Source of the DNA: DATMRF01 sp035566435
Lineage (GTDB): Bacteria > Verrucomicrobiota > Verrucomicrobiia > Limisphaerales > UBA8199
NCBI GenBank assembly: GCA_035566435.1
Contig: DATMRF010000133.1
Coordinates: 1-19,626 of the forward strand
Reading direction: 5' to 3'
Length of the DNA stretch: 19,626 nt
The notes beneath the pieces were generated by a model. That model was not told the DNA's origin and did no database searches. It was given only the letters and a program-made list of their open reading frames with translations. Below, piece by piece: positions 11,335 to 19,487 of this stretch (position 1 is its first letter; each line of letters begins with the position of its first letter). The position numbers were made by a program, and so were the translations under genes.

Positions 11335-14033
11335 TGAACTGGCTTTTGCTTAGAAACAGCCTCCTGGTAAGCAGCCTGACAACACTGCTGGCGGTCGGCT
11401 TTGGTTTCGTCTCGGCGCTTTGGCTGGCGGGGCTCGGCCCTCGTTGGCGCACCAGGTTTTTCGCCCTGGCGATTACCGCGCTGGCGCTGCCGCCGTTCCT
11501 GGTGACGAACTGCTGGCTCCATTTTCTTGGGAACGCCGGCGCTTGGCGCCAATGGCTGCCATTCGATATCCTGTCGCTCGGCGGCACGGTTTGGATTCTC
11601 AGCGTGCTCCTTTGGCCGATTCCGCTGCTGGCGGTTTGGAGCGCCTGGCGGAGGCTTGAGCCGGCTCAACTCGAATCGGACATGGCGGTCACCGGCTGGG
11701 CGTTGATCCGCGGTTTGTTGTTGCCGCTCGCCCGAACATCGGTCGCGCAGGCGGCGGTGTTGACCTTCGTGCTCGCGCTGAACAATTTCGCAGTCCCGGC
11801 GATCCTGCAGGTGACCGTGTTGCCGGCGCTGGTGTGGATTCGATTCAGCACGACTTTCGACACTATGGGCGCGCTGCTACTGAGCTGGCCGCTGGTGATT
11901 GGGCCGTTGCTGTTGCTGGTTTGGTTCACGCGCCGGGAGATTCCCTGGCCGCACCTTGAAGCCGCTGTGCCGGCAAGGCTGTTCCGCAGACAACTCGGCG
12001 CGCGCTGGTTTTATTCGTGCGCGGCGTGCAGCCTGCTGCTCGTGGTTGTTTCAGTCGCGCTGCCCCTGGCGCAGATTCTTTCCGTGAGGAGGACGTGGAC
12101 CGAGCTGCCGGGCGCACTGGCGGCAGGCCAAAGCGCGGTCTGGAATTCGTTCTGGATCCCCGCCGGCTCCGCTACAGCGGTTATCGTCCTTAGCTTGATC
12201 TTAGCGGCGATTGCAGCTAAGGCGCGGTTGTTCTCAGCCCGCCGTTCGTGGTGTTGGACCATTCGGCGACACGCAAGACGGCTAAATTCCAAATTGCTCG
12301 AAGGTGGCGAAGGTTTCGCGGAACCGTCAGACCGGCTGTTCAACCGCAGAGACGCGAAGAGCGCGGAGGACAGACACGGAGCAAAAACTCTGCGCTCGTC
12401 GCGTCTCTGCGGTTTAAAGGTGCTTCTTTTTTCGTTGTGGCTCCGCTGCGCTGAGGACAGGCGCGCACCGCCGTCCGCAAACCAGCCATCTGACTCCCTG
12501 TTTTGCTCCTTGCTTTGGCTCCCGTTCCTTGCACCAGGTGTGTTGATAGGCATTCTTCTCATTGCCGGCTTCAACCACGCGTGGTCGGCATTCTTCTACC
12601 AAAGCGCGGGCATCGTCCTGCTCGCTTTTGTCATCCGCTACCTGGCGCTGGGTTGGACCACCGTGGTCCGTGCGTCGCAGGGCGTGGATCGCGATTTGAT
12701 CGACGTCGCGCGACTGGAGGGGGCGTCGCGCTGGCAGACACTGCGCCACGTTTACTGGCCCCAAATCGCTCCGCAGGTGGTTGCGGCCTGGTACATCGTC
12801 TTCTTGCTATGCCTGTGGGATGTGGAGTCGATGCTGCTCGTCGTGCCGCCGGGCCGCGAGACGCTGGCGCTGCGCATCTTTAACCTGCTCCACTACGGCT
12901 ACAATGCGCAGGTCAACGCGCTCTGCCTGACACTGCTTGTGGTGGCGATCGCCCCGCTGGTGCTTTGGAGAGCGTGGTGCGTATTGCGTGGAGCGTCCGG
13001 AGGTTCCTTAGGCCACCTTCCACGTTTCACGCAACACGGACCACGCAACCCGGACCACGCAACACGCAGCACGAACCTCTTCTTGCCCATCGTTCTCGCT
13101 CTCGCTTCCGCTTCTCTCCTTTGTTCCTGCTCCGCTCCCTCCTCTGCGACCGACGTTCCGCTCCAAAGCCAGCTTTTCAGCCGCGTCGAGGTGATCGGTT
13201 CGCGCGGCGTCGGCGTGGGCCAGCTCAACAAACCACGGTCGCTCGCGGTGGACCGGCAGGACAACCTGTACGTGGTGGATATGACTGGCCGGGTGCAAAA
13301 GTTCTCGGCGTCCGGCCTTTATGAACTGCTCTGGCAGATGCCACAGACCGACCTCGGCAAGCCCAAGGGAATGGGGCGGGACCGCGACGGCAACATCATC
13401 GTAGTGGAACCGCACTATCAACGCGTGAATCACTTTTCGACCGCGGGCAAGCTCGTCGCGCAGTGGGGCCAAAAAGGAACTAACTTTGGCCAACTCTGGA
13501 TGCCGCGCGCGGTGGCGGTAAACTCTCACGGCGATATTTTCGTGAGCGAATACGGGGCCGTGGAGCGGGTGCAGAAGTTTTCGTTCACCGAGGGTCTCGC
13601 CGGCGTCCCGCGGTGCGTGCTCAGTTTCGGGAAACCGGGAAATGGTCCCGGCGAGTTCAACCGGCCGGAGGGTTTGTGCGTGGATTCACAGGAGCGACTC
13701 TACGTGGCTGATTCCTGCAATCACCGCATCCAGGTTTTTTCGGACGCGGGCAAATTCCTTCGCTGCTATGGCAAAGCGGGCGCGGGCAAACGCGAATTGA
13801 GTTATCCCTACGACATCTGTGTGGACGCCGCGGGCCGGCAATATGTGTGCGAGTTCGGCAACAGCCGCATCCAGGTTTTCGACGCGAACGACCAGCCGAT
13901 CGAAATCATCGGCGGGCCGGGCGCCGACCCCGGCTGGTTCAGCAATCCCTGGAGCGAAGCGCTGGACTCGGCGGGGAACCTGTACGTGGCGGACTCGCAA
14001 AATCATCGGGTGCAGAAGCTGGTGAAGCGATGA
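11334..14033 (+). CDS. Fe3+-type ABC permease in frame with an NHL-repeat lipoprotein (probable recent fusion)
   Basis: This is one open frame of 899 codons with two parts. Residues 1-550 are a two-module inner-membrane permease of the SfuB/FbpB type. They have many hydrophobic helices and two EAA-like loops, about 115-138 (DMAVTGWALIRGLLLPLA) and 454-480 (DVARLEGASRWQTLRHVYWP), that would contact the ATPase. Residues about 300-392 are a foreign, Arg/Ser-rich insert encoded by repeat DNA between two helices. Residues 551-580 are also repeat-encoded. From 581 a lipoprotein signal (LFLPIVLALASASLL, lipobox LCSC, Cys 599) starts a six-bladed NHL beta-propeller (motifs such as LYVVD, IFVSEYG, LYVADSCNHRIQVF, LYVADSQNHRVQKL). 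The NHL part could be made separately from TTG 13083. The start TTG 11334 lacks a ribosome-binding site. The ATP-binding subunit is not in the window. The stop overlaps the next start (ATGA). Confidence 0.8.
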   Translation: MNWLLLRNSLLVSSLTTLLAVGFGFVSALWLAGLGPRWRTRFFALAITALALPPFLVTNCWLHFLGNAGAWRQWLPFDILSLGGTVWILSVLLWPIPLLAVWSAWRRLEPAQLESDMAVTGWALIRGLLLPLARTSVAQAAVLTFVLALNNFAVPAILQVTVLPALVWIRFSTTFDTMGALLLSWPLVIGPLLLLVWFTRREIPWPHLEAAVPARLFRRQLGARWFYSCAACSLLLVVVSVALPLAQILSVRRTWTELPGALAAGQSAVWNSFWIPAGSATAVIVLSLILAAIAAKARLFSARRSWCWTIRRHARRLNSKLLEGGEGFAEPSDRLFNRRDAKSAEDRHGAKTLRSSRLCGLKVLLFSLWLRCAEDRRAPPSANQPSDSLFCSLLWLPFLAPGVLIGILLIAGFNHAWSAFFYQSAGIVLLAFVIRYLALGWTTVVRASQGVDRDLIDVARLEGASRWQTLRHVYWPQIAPQVVAAWYIVFLLCLWDVESMLLVVPPGRETLALRIFNLLHYGYNAQVNALCLTLLVVAIAPLVLWRAWCVLRGASGGSLGHLPRFTQHGPRNPDHATRSTNLFLPIVLALASASLLCSCSAPSSATDVPLQSQLFSRVEVIGSRGVGVGQLNKPRSLAVDRQDNLYVVDMTGRVQKFSASGLYELLWQMPQTDLGKPKGMGRDRDGNIIVVEPHYQRVNHFSTAGKLVAQWGQKGTNFGQLWMPRAVAVNSHGDIFVSEYGAVERVQKFSFTEGLAGVPRCVLSFGKPGNGPGEFNRPEGLCVDSQERLYVADSCNHRIQVFSDAGKFLRCYGKAGAGKRELSYPYDICVDAAGRQYVCEFGNSRIQVFDANDQPIEIIGGPGADPGWFSNPWSEALDSAGNLYVADSQNHRVQKLVKR
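12342..12414. repeat. Hairpin repeat inserted in the permease frame
   Basis: AACCGCAGAGACGCGA (12342-12357) and its exact inverse (12399-12414) form 16 pairs, extended by GAGCGC/GCGCTC after one mismatch. The core GCTGAGGACAG of another repeat family lies at 12450-12460. Together they make up most of the extra segment encoded between two permease helices, and the frame is preserved. Confidence 0.85.
12974..13072. repeat. Inverted repeat at the permease/NHL junction
   Basis: The arms GTGGTGCGTATTGCGTGG (12974-12991) and CCACGCAACACGCAGCAC (13055-13072) pair at 16 of 18 positions. The right side is a tandem CCACGCAAC-type array. The element spans the point where the permease ought to stop and the lipoprotein ought to start. 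Confidence 0.8.
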
Positions 14034-16906
14034 ACTTTCAATTCACCCATCCTTATTACCTGCTGCTGCTGGTTCCGGCGCTGGGGTGGGTGGTTTGGTT
14101 TGCCTGGAAGACCGACGTGCAGGTCGGCGCCTGGCGTCGCTGGATGGCGCTGCTGATTCGCGTTGTTGTGGTGCTCGCCATCGTATTTGCCATCGCCGGC
14201 CTGCAGTGGCTGCTGCCGATCGAAGGGATGAATGTCTTTTTCCTGCTCGACCGTTCCGACAGCATCCCTTCGCCCCAACAGGAAGCCGCGCGAGAGTATG
14301 TCAACAGGGCCAGCAAACAGATGAAGACTGGCGACAAGGGGGGCGTGATTGTTTTCGGCAGTGAGGCCAGCATTGAGACGTCGCCCAATCCGGCGGTGGA
14401 CGTGCAGAAGATCCAGGCGGTGGTGGGGACGGAACGCACGGATTTAGCCGCGGCCATACGGTTGGGGACGGCCGCGTTCCCCGAGACCGGCCAGAAGCGG
14501 CTCGTCCTGCTCAGCGACGGCAATGAAAACGTCGGGGACGCGATGAGCGCGGTGCTGGCCGCCCGGCACCTGGGGGTGACGCTGGATGTGCTGCCGATGG
14601 GCGTGTCCCGAGCGAACGACGTCGCCGTCGAAAAAGTCCAGCTCCCGGCGCGCCTTAAAAAGTCACAGGCCTTCGAGGTGAAAATTTTCGTCCAAGCTGA
14701 GGCGGCCGAAACGGCGACGGTGCGCCTGATTCGAAACGACCAATACCTTGGCGAGCAGAAAGTGGAGCTGTCGGCGGGCAAGAACCTGTTTACCTTCCCG
14801 CAAACATTGACCGAGCCGGGGTTCTACAGTTACGACGTGCGGGTGGATGCGCCAAATGATCCCCTGCCCCAAAACAATCGCGCCACCGGCTTCACCATTG
14901 TGCACGGCGATCCGCGCATCCTCGTCGTCTCGGACGATCCCGACCAGGACAAGCAACTGGCCGCGTCGTTGAAATCCTCCCGGTTGGAGGTCGGCCTGGT
15001 GGGAACCAAGGGGTTCCCGGGCACGCTGGCCGAGATGCAGAGTTACGATTCCATCTTCATCAGCAACATCGCTGCCGGTGAACTGGGCCTGGAGCGGCAA
15101 CGATTGCTTGAGAGCGCGGTGCGCGACTTCGGCGTCGGCCTGGTGTGCGTTGGGGGCGACCAGACCTACGCGGCCGGCGGTTACCGCGGCACTCCGCTCG
15201 AATCCACCCTGCCGGTCAGCATGGAACTCGACAGCAAAAAGGTGCTGCCCAGCGGGGCGGTCGTGTTGATCATGCACGGCATGGAGTTCAACGGCGGCAA
15301 CCAGGTTGCCCGCGATTGCGCCCAAGGTGTGTTGGCGGCGCTCGGGCCCACCGACCAGATGGGAGTGTTGCTCTGGGACGGAGCGGAGCGCTGGCTGTTC
15401 CCGCTGCAACCGGTCCGCGGAAAAACCGACCTGGCCCGGCAGATCGCCGGTATGAACCAGGGCGACCTCGGCAGCTTTCAAGGCATCATGGCTATGGCGC
15501 AGGAGGCGCTGCGAAAATCCAACGCCAATCTCAAACACATTATCGTTTTCAGCGACGGCGACCCCGGCGCGCCCAACCAGCAGCTCATGCAGGCCATTGT
15601 CGGCGACCATATCACCGTCAGCACGGTCCTGATCGCGGGCCATGCCGGGCCCGAGACGATGATTTGGATGGCCGACCAGGGCAAAGGCCGGTTTTATAAC
15701 GTCAGTTCTCCAAACGAACTGCCGCAGATTTTCATCAAGGAAACCGCGGTGATCCTGAAGTCCGCCATTTACGAGGACCCCTTCAAGCCCCAGATCCGCG
15801 CGATGAGCGAAGTGGTGCGCGGGATTAGCGCTGCGGAGTATCCCACGCTGTTGGGCTACGTCGCCACCACCCCCAAACCCCGCGCCGAGATTCCGCTCTG
15901 GACCGACAAGGGCGATCCCCTGCTGGCCCATTGGCAATACGGCCTTGGCCGTGCCGTCGCGTTCACTTCAGATGCCAAGCCCAAGTGGGCCAAGCTTTGG
16001 CTGAACTGGGATAAATACCGCCAATTCTGGTCCCAAATCGGCCAATGGAGTCAGCGGCGGCTGGACAGTGCCGATTTCACCACCGAAGTCACCGTGGAGA
16101 AAGGCGAGGGGCTTATCAACGTCGAAGCCCTCGACGAGCAGGGTAACTACCGCAACTTCCTCAACCTGCAGGCCGCGGTCGTCAATCCCAAGGGCGAACG
16201 TCAAAACGTACGCCTCGAACAAACCGGGCCCGGTCATTACGAAGCCCATTTCCAAACCAAAGACGTGGGGGCCTACCTGTTAAACCTGATGGATATCAAG
16301 GACGGCGAACTTCGCGCCTCCCAGGTCGTTGGCGCCAGCGTTAATTACTCGCCGGAGTTCATGGCCGCCGAGCCCAACGCCAACCTGCTCCGTCGCCTGG
16401 CCGAAAGTGGCAGCGGCCGGATTCTTGACCCGGTTACAACCACTTTGAATCCATTCCTGCACGACCGGCAGAAAACGTTCCAGCCGCGGGCCTTGTGGGA
16501 ATGGTTGCTAAAGTTCGCGGTGGTCCTGTTCACGGTAGACGTGGCCGTGCGCCGCATCCAACTGGACCGCGACGAGGTGCGCAGGGCCTGGCAGGCCGTG
16601 CGTCGCCGGCTGTTTTTCTGGCAAGGTGTGCCCCGCCCGGCCGAGGCAGAAGAGTCATTGGCGGCGTTGCTCGCCCGGCGCGACCGGGTTCGCTCCACCC
16701 AAACCGCGCCGCCGGTCGAGCCCAAACCGGAATTGTTCAGCCCCGAAAGGCCCGCCACGGAGCCGCTGCCGGGTCAGGCCGCGCCTCCGACACCTTTACC
16801 CTCCTCCCCGGCGGCCCCCGAACCTGCCCAGCCTGCCGAGGAACCCGCCTCCACTACCAGTCGCCTGCTCGAAGCCAAACGCCGCGCCCAAAAACGCAAG
16901 GGGTGA
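14030..16906 (+). CDS. Large double-VWA membrane protein with Pro-rich tail
   Basis: This 958-aa protein starts at ATG 14030, overlapping the previous stop. The N-terminal helices HPYYLLLLVPALGWVVWFAW and LLIRVVVVLAIVFAIAGLQW are BatA-like. The first VWA domain follows, with metal-site motif DRSDS (D74, S76, S78) and LLSDGNENVG. After a beta-sandwich region comes a ThuA/amidotransferase-like segment (SYDSIFISNI, GLVCVGGDQTYAAGGY). A second VWA-like domain follows, in which the metal-site strand reads IMHGMEFNGGN instead of D-x-S-x-S, while FSDGDPGAP is kept. A last helix (about 820-842) precedes a cytoplasmic tail rich in Pro, Glu and Ala, ending in a basic KRRAQKRKG. The family is often annotated as VWA or membrane glutamine-amidotransferase-like protein and co-occurs with MoxR/DUF58; its activity is unknown. 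In-frame codons upstream (13847-14029) overlap the NHL region and are not used. Confidence 0.9.
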   Translation: MNFQFTHPYYLLLLVPALGWVVWFAWKTDVQVGAWRRWMALLIRVVVVLAIVFAIAGLQWLLPIEGMNVFFLLDRSDSIPSPQQEAAREYVNRASKQMKTGDKGGVIVFGSEASIETSPNPAVDVQKIQAVVGTERTDLAAAIRLGTAAFPETGQKRLVLLSDGNENVGDAMSAVLAARHLGVTLDVLPMGVSRANDVAVEKVQLPARLKKSQAFEVKIFVQAEAAETATVRLIRNDQYLGEQKVELSAGKNLFTFPQTLTEPGFYSYDVRVDAPNDPLPQNNRATGFTIVHGDPRILVVSDDPDQDKQLAASLKSSRLEVGLVGTKGFPGTLAEMQSYDSIFISNIAAGELGLERQRLLESAVRDFGVGLVCVGGDQTYAAGGYRGTPLESTLPVSMELDSKKVLPSGAVVLIMHGMEFNGGNQVARDCAQGVLAALGPTDQMGVLLWDGAERWLFPLQPVRGKTDLARQIAGMNQGDLGSFQGIMAMAQEALRKSNANLKHIIVFSDGDPGAPNQQLMQAIVGDHITVSTVLIAGHAGPETMIWMADQGKGRFYNVSSPNELPQIFIKETAVILKSAIYEDPFKPQIRAMSEVVRGISAAEYPTLLGYVATTPKPRAEIPLWTDKGDPLLAHWQYGLGRAVAFTSDAKPKWAKLWLNWDKYRQFWSQIGQWSQRRLDSADFTTEVTVEKGEGLINVEALDEQGNYRNFLNLQAAVVNPKGERQNVRLEQTGPGHYEAHFQTKDVGAYLLNLMDIKDGELRASQVVGASVNYSPEFMAAEPNANLLRRLAESGSGRILDPVTTTLNPFLHDRQKTFQPRALWEWLLKFAVVLFTVDVAVRRIQLDRDEVRRAWQAVRRRLFFWQGVPRPAEAEESLAALLARRDRVRSTQTAPPVEPKPELFSPERPATEPLPGQAAPPTPLPSSPAAPEPAQPAEEPASTTSRLLEAKRRAQKRKG

Positions 16907-17220
16907 GCGGAGAGGGTGGCTAGTTTTTCCTCTTCCAGCTTGGGATGCTGAGGACAGCGTCCCTACCACCCGATTGCACGGCCATGAACGAGCAAACCGA
17001 CGTTGCAGCTGTACTCTCCCATACCTTTGCTGCCTCTACCATTTTTGCGCCGCCTGTGCTTTTTCGCGGCAGGCCTTTTCACTTCGGCCTCAAAAAGTGA
17101 TGTCAAAAAGTCATTGCGCCGCCCTGCCGGGTATGGCTTTATCCCCGGAGTCAAACCGGCGGAGGGCTGATTTTCCTCCCTCAAACGGGCCGCTTGTGGC
17201 AGATTGGCGCGGGTCGTAAT
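16907..17220. other. Intergenic region with one repeat
   Basis: These 314 bases carry no gene I can support. At 16944-16961 is GATGCTGAGGACAGCGTCC followed by CTACCA, the second full copy of the hairpin repeat at 3306-3323. Open frames crossing this region on both strands are extensions of shadow frames of the flanking genes. The promoter of the downstream genes should lie here, but I cannot place it. Confidence 0.6.
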
Positions 17221-17499
17221 GTGAATCGCAGACGAATTCAGGTCTATTATTCGGGTAGTGTGCAGGGCGTCGGTTTCCGTTATACGGTCAAGACCGTTGC
17301 CACCGGGTTCGAGGTCGCCGGCACTGTTCGAAACTTGCCCGATGGCAGTGTCGAACTGGTCGCTGAAGGCGAAAAGGCAGAGTTGGAAGCCTTCCGCCAG
17401 GCGATCCGAGACGCGGGGCTCGACCATTTCATACGGAATGAGACCGTCCAGTGGGACAACGCCAGCAATGAATTTCGCGGTTTTGAAATCGCAAGGTAA
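17221..17499 (+). CDS. acyP: Acylphosphatase
   Basis: This 92-aa protein matches the usual size and fold. The phosphate-binding loop SGSVQGVGFR has catalytic Arg at residue 20, and GTVRNLPDGSVELVAEG supplies catalytic Asn 38. It hydrolyses carboxyl-phosphate bonds such as acetyl phosphate in the cytoplasm. GTG 17221 gives the standard N-terminus; an earlier TTG at 17194 would add nine atypical residues. It is six bases upstream of the phosphoesterase gene and likely co-transcribed with it. Confidence 0.95.
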   Translation: MNRRRIQVYYSGSVQGVGFRYTVKTVATGFEVAGTVRNLPDGSVELVAEGEKAELEAFRQAIRDAGLDHFIRNETVQWDNASNEFRGFEIAR

Positions 17500-17505
17500 A
17501 GTGAC

Positions 17506-18228
17506 ATGAAGTTTGCTATCATAGCGGATATCCACGCCAACCTGGACGCGTTCAAGGTTGTCCTCGACGACATCAAGCAGCAGAAGTGCACCCATTACGC
17601 CTGCCTCGGGGACGTGGTCGGCTATAACGCCAACCCCAAGGAATGTCTCGAGCTTGTGCGGAAGATGAATATCCCGTGCGTCAAGGGCAACCATGACGAG
17701 TATTGCTCAACGGACGAGCCGCTCGATGGGTTCAACCCGGCGGCAGCCGAAGCGGTCAACTGGACCCGCAAACAATTGTCACAAGACGACAAAACCTGGC
17801 TGCGCGACCTCAAATACGTGCGGATGATCACCAACTTCACGATCGTCCATGCCACGCTCGACGGCCCGCAGCGCTGGGGCTACGTCTTCGACAAGCTGGC
17901 CGCCGCCGCCAGTTTTACCTACCAGAACACGTCGGTGTGTTTTTTCGGCCACACCCATGTGCCGGTGGCGTTTATTCGCGACAGCATGGTCCGGGGGGGC
18001 ACCTACTCCAAATTCAAGATCGAAGCCGGCAAGAAATACTTCGTTAATGTCGGCGCCATCGGCCAGCCCCGCGACAATAATCCCAAGGCCGCTTACGTCG
18101 TGTTCGACGTGGACGAAGGCACCATCGAGTTGCGGCGGCTGGAGTACGACATCGCGTCCGCCCAGAAAAAGATTCTGGATGCCGGCTTGCCGCCGCGCCT
18201 GGCCGAACGCCTCGCGTTCGGCAAATGA
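17506..18228 (+). CDS. Calcineurin-like metallophosphoesterase
   Basis: This 240-aa protein carries the full metallophosphoesterase metal set: DIH (D8, H10), GD (D36), GNHD (N62, H63), a lone His at 115 (IVHATL), and GHTH (H149, H151). It belongs to the compact YfcE/diadenosine-tetraphosphatase-like branch (inference from length and the FVNVGAIGQPRD segment). It is presumably a cytoplasmic phosphodiesterase or phosphatase of unknown substrate. AAGTGA at 17499-17504 precedes the ATG closely. The stop overlaps an ATGA that could start the glycosyltransferase frame. Confidence 0.94.
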   Translation: MKFAIIADIHANLDAFKVVLDDIKQQKCTHYACLGDVVGYNANPKECLELVRKMNIPCVKGNHDEYCSTDEPLDGFNPAAAEAVNWTRKQLSQDDKTWLRDLKYVRMITNFTIVHATLDGPQRWGYVFDKLAAAASFTYQNTSVCFFGHTHVPVAFIRDSMVRGGTYSKFKIEAGKKYFVNVGAIGQPRDNNPKAAYVVFDVDEGTIELRRLEYDIASAQKKILDAGLPPRLAERLAFGK

Positions 18229-18254
18229 CCTCCCCGCGGCCGGGCTCCGCCGCG

Positions 18255-19289
18255 ATGAAGATCCTCATTCTCAAACCCAGTTCGCTGGGCGACGTGGTGC
18301 AGGCGTTGCCGGTGCTGAGGCTGCTCAAACTGCACCTGCCGCAGAGCGAAATCTACTGGTGGATTGAGTCAGCGCTCGCCCCGTTGCTGGAAGGCGACCC
18401 GGATCTGGCGGGCCTCATCCGTTTTGACCGGCGACGCTGGGCCGTGCCACGGAACTGGGCCGCCCTCTGGCGCGGATTGCGGTGGACGCGGCAGCAGGCC
18501 TTCGACTGGGTGATCGATCTGCAGTGCCTGGCGCGCAGCGGGGCGTTCGCCTGGCTTGCCAATGGCAAGCTGATGGTCGGCCTGGATGAGCCTCGGGAAG
18601 GCGCGCGGGGTTACTACGACGTCGTGGTGCGCCGTCCGTCGTTCCTCACCCATGCGGTGGACTGGTATCTCGAGGTGTTGCGGGCGTTGGATGTGCCGGC
18701 GACCTGGTCCTTTCAATGGCTGCCACCACGCCCGGCTGTCGCTGCAGCCGTGCGCGAAAAATGGCCTGTCGAGAATGCTCGCTGGGTCGTGCTCCAGCCG
18801 GGCGCACGCTGGCTGAACAAACGCTGGCCGACGGGCTCGTTTGTCGAGCTGTTGCGGCGCCTGGCCGAAGCGCGCCCCGACTTGAGGTTTGCCGTACTGG
18901 GGGGAGTGGACGATCGCGAGGCAGGGGAAGCCATCGTTCGAGCCGCTCCCCGGCGTTGCCTCGATTTGACCGGGAAGCTTTCGCTCCCGGAGATGGTGGA
19001 ATGGCTCCGCCTCAGCGAGCTGATGGTGACCAATGATACCGGGCCCATGCATGTCGCCGCCGCACTGGGCACGCCCGTCGTCGCACTCTTTGGCCCGACC
19101 GAACCCCGCCGCACCGGCCCTTACGGCCAACTGGAGCATGTATTCCAACTCGCGCTGCCGTGCACGCCCTGCCTGAAATCCTACTGCAGGTATTCCAAAC
19201 CGTTGGAATGCCTTCGTGCCCTGTCCACCGCGACAGTTTTTGATGCGGTACAGAAACGCCTGGATTCAGGGTCGGCGCAGCAGTGCTGA
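18255..19289 (+). CDS. Glycosyltransferase family 9 (heptosyltransferase-like)
   Basis: This is a 344-aa GT-B enzyme that would transfer a sugar, heptose in the best-known members, to lipopolysaccharide core. The N-terminus KILILKPSSLGDVVQALPVL is the GT9 acceptor-domain opening. The C-terminal domain has VVLQPGARWLNKRWP, DLTGKLSLPEMVEWL and the diagnostic NDTGPMHVAAALGTPVVALFGPTEP. A Cys cluster near the end (PCTPCLKSYC, then PLECL) is frequent in this family. I start at ATG 18255, which fits family members; ATG 18225 overlaps the phosphoesterase stop and adds ten residues (TSPRPGSAA) that look unrelated. It supports an outer-membrane-bearing host. Confidence 0.93.
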   Translation: MKILILKPSSLGDVVQALPVLRLLKLHLPQSEIYWWIESALAPLLEGDPDLAGLIRFDRRRWAVPRNWAALWRGLRWTRQQAFDWVIDLQCLARSGAFAWLANGKLMVGLDEPREGARGYYDVVVRRPSFLTHAVDWYLEVLRALDVPATWSFQWLPPRPAVAAAVREKWPVENARWVVLQPGARWLNKRWPTGSFVELLRRLAEARPDLRFAVLGGVDDREAGEAIVRAAPRRCLDLTGKLSLPEMVEWLRLSELMVTNDTGPMHVAAALGTPVVALFGPTEPRRTGPYGQLEHVFQLALPCTPCLKSYCRYSKPLECLRALSTATVFDAVQKRLDSGSAQQC

Positions 19290-19308
19290 TCCAGGTAAGA
19301 CGAAACCA

Positions 19309-19383
19309 GGGGCGGGGAACGGCGACGTCCCCGCAAGTGGTTCATTGGGCGAAGCACTCGGGGAACGCGGCCGTCCCCGCCCC
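19309..19383. repeat. Two tandem GC-rich hairpins
   Basis: GCGGGGA/TCCCCGC hairpins occur twice, at about 19312-19334 and 19354-19380. The outer ends GGGGCGGGGA (19309-19318) and TCCCCGCCCC (19374-19383) are also inverted repeats. The element starts 19 bases after the glycosyltransferase stop, so it may serve as its terminator, though there is no T-tract. From 19384 to 19487 I see no gene. Confidence 0.65.
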
Positions 19384-19487
19384 AGTTCTTGAATTGGACC
19401 GGCCGCAGCTCGAAGACAGAAGTTGCGCCGGGCAAACGCATTTAAGTCGCCGGAGAACAGCGCGGTCCCGGAGGGACATCCTGACAA

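Noticed and set aside
14663..15937. 424-codon minus-strand open frame.
   Set aside because: It lies entirely opposite the double-VWA gene, whose motifs are unmistakable. The long antisense frame is expected at this GC content.
16963..17694. 243-codon minus-strand frame whose C-terminal part is Lys/Arg-rich (KRPAAKKHRRRKNG), resembling a DNA-binding tail.
   Set aside because: Most of it is antisense to the acylphosphatase and phosphoesterase genes, and it has no plausible start or ribosome-binding site. The basic stretch falls in non-coding DNA and may be chance.
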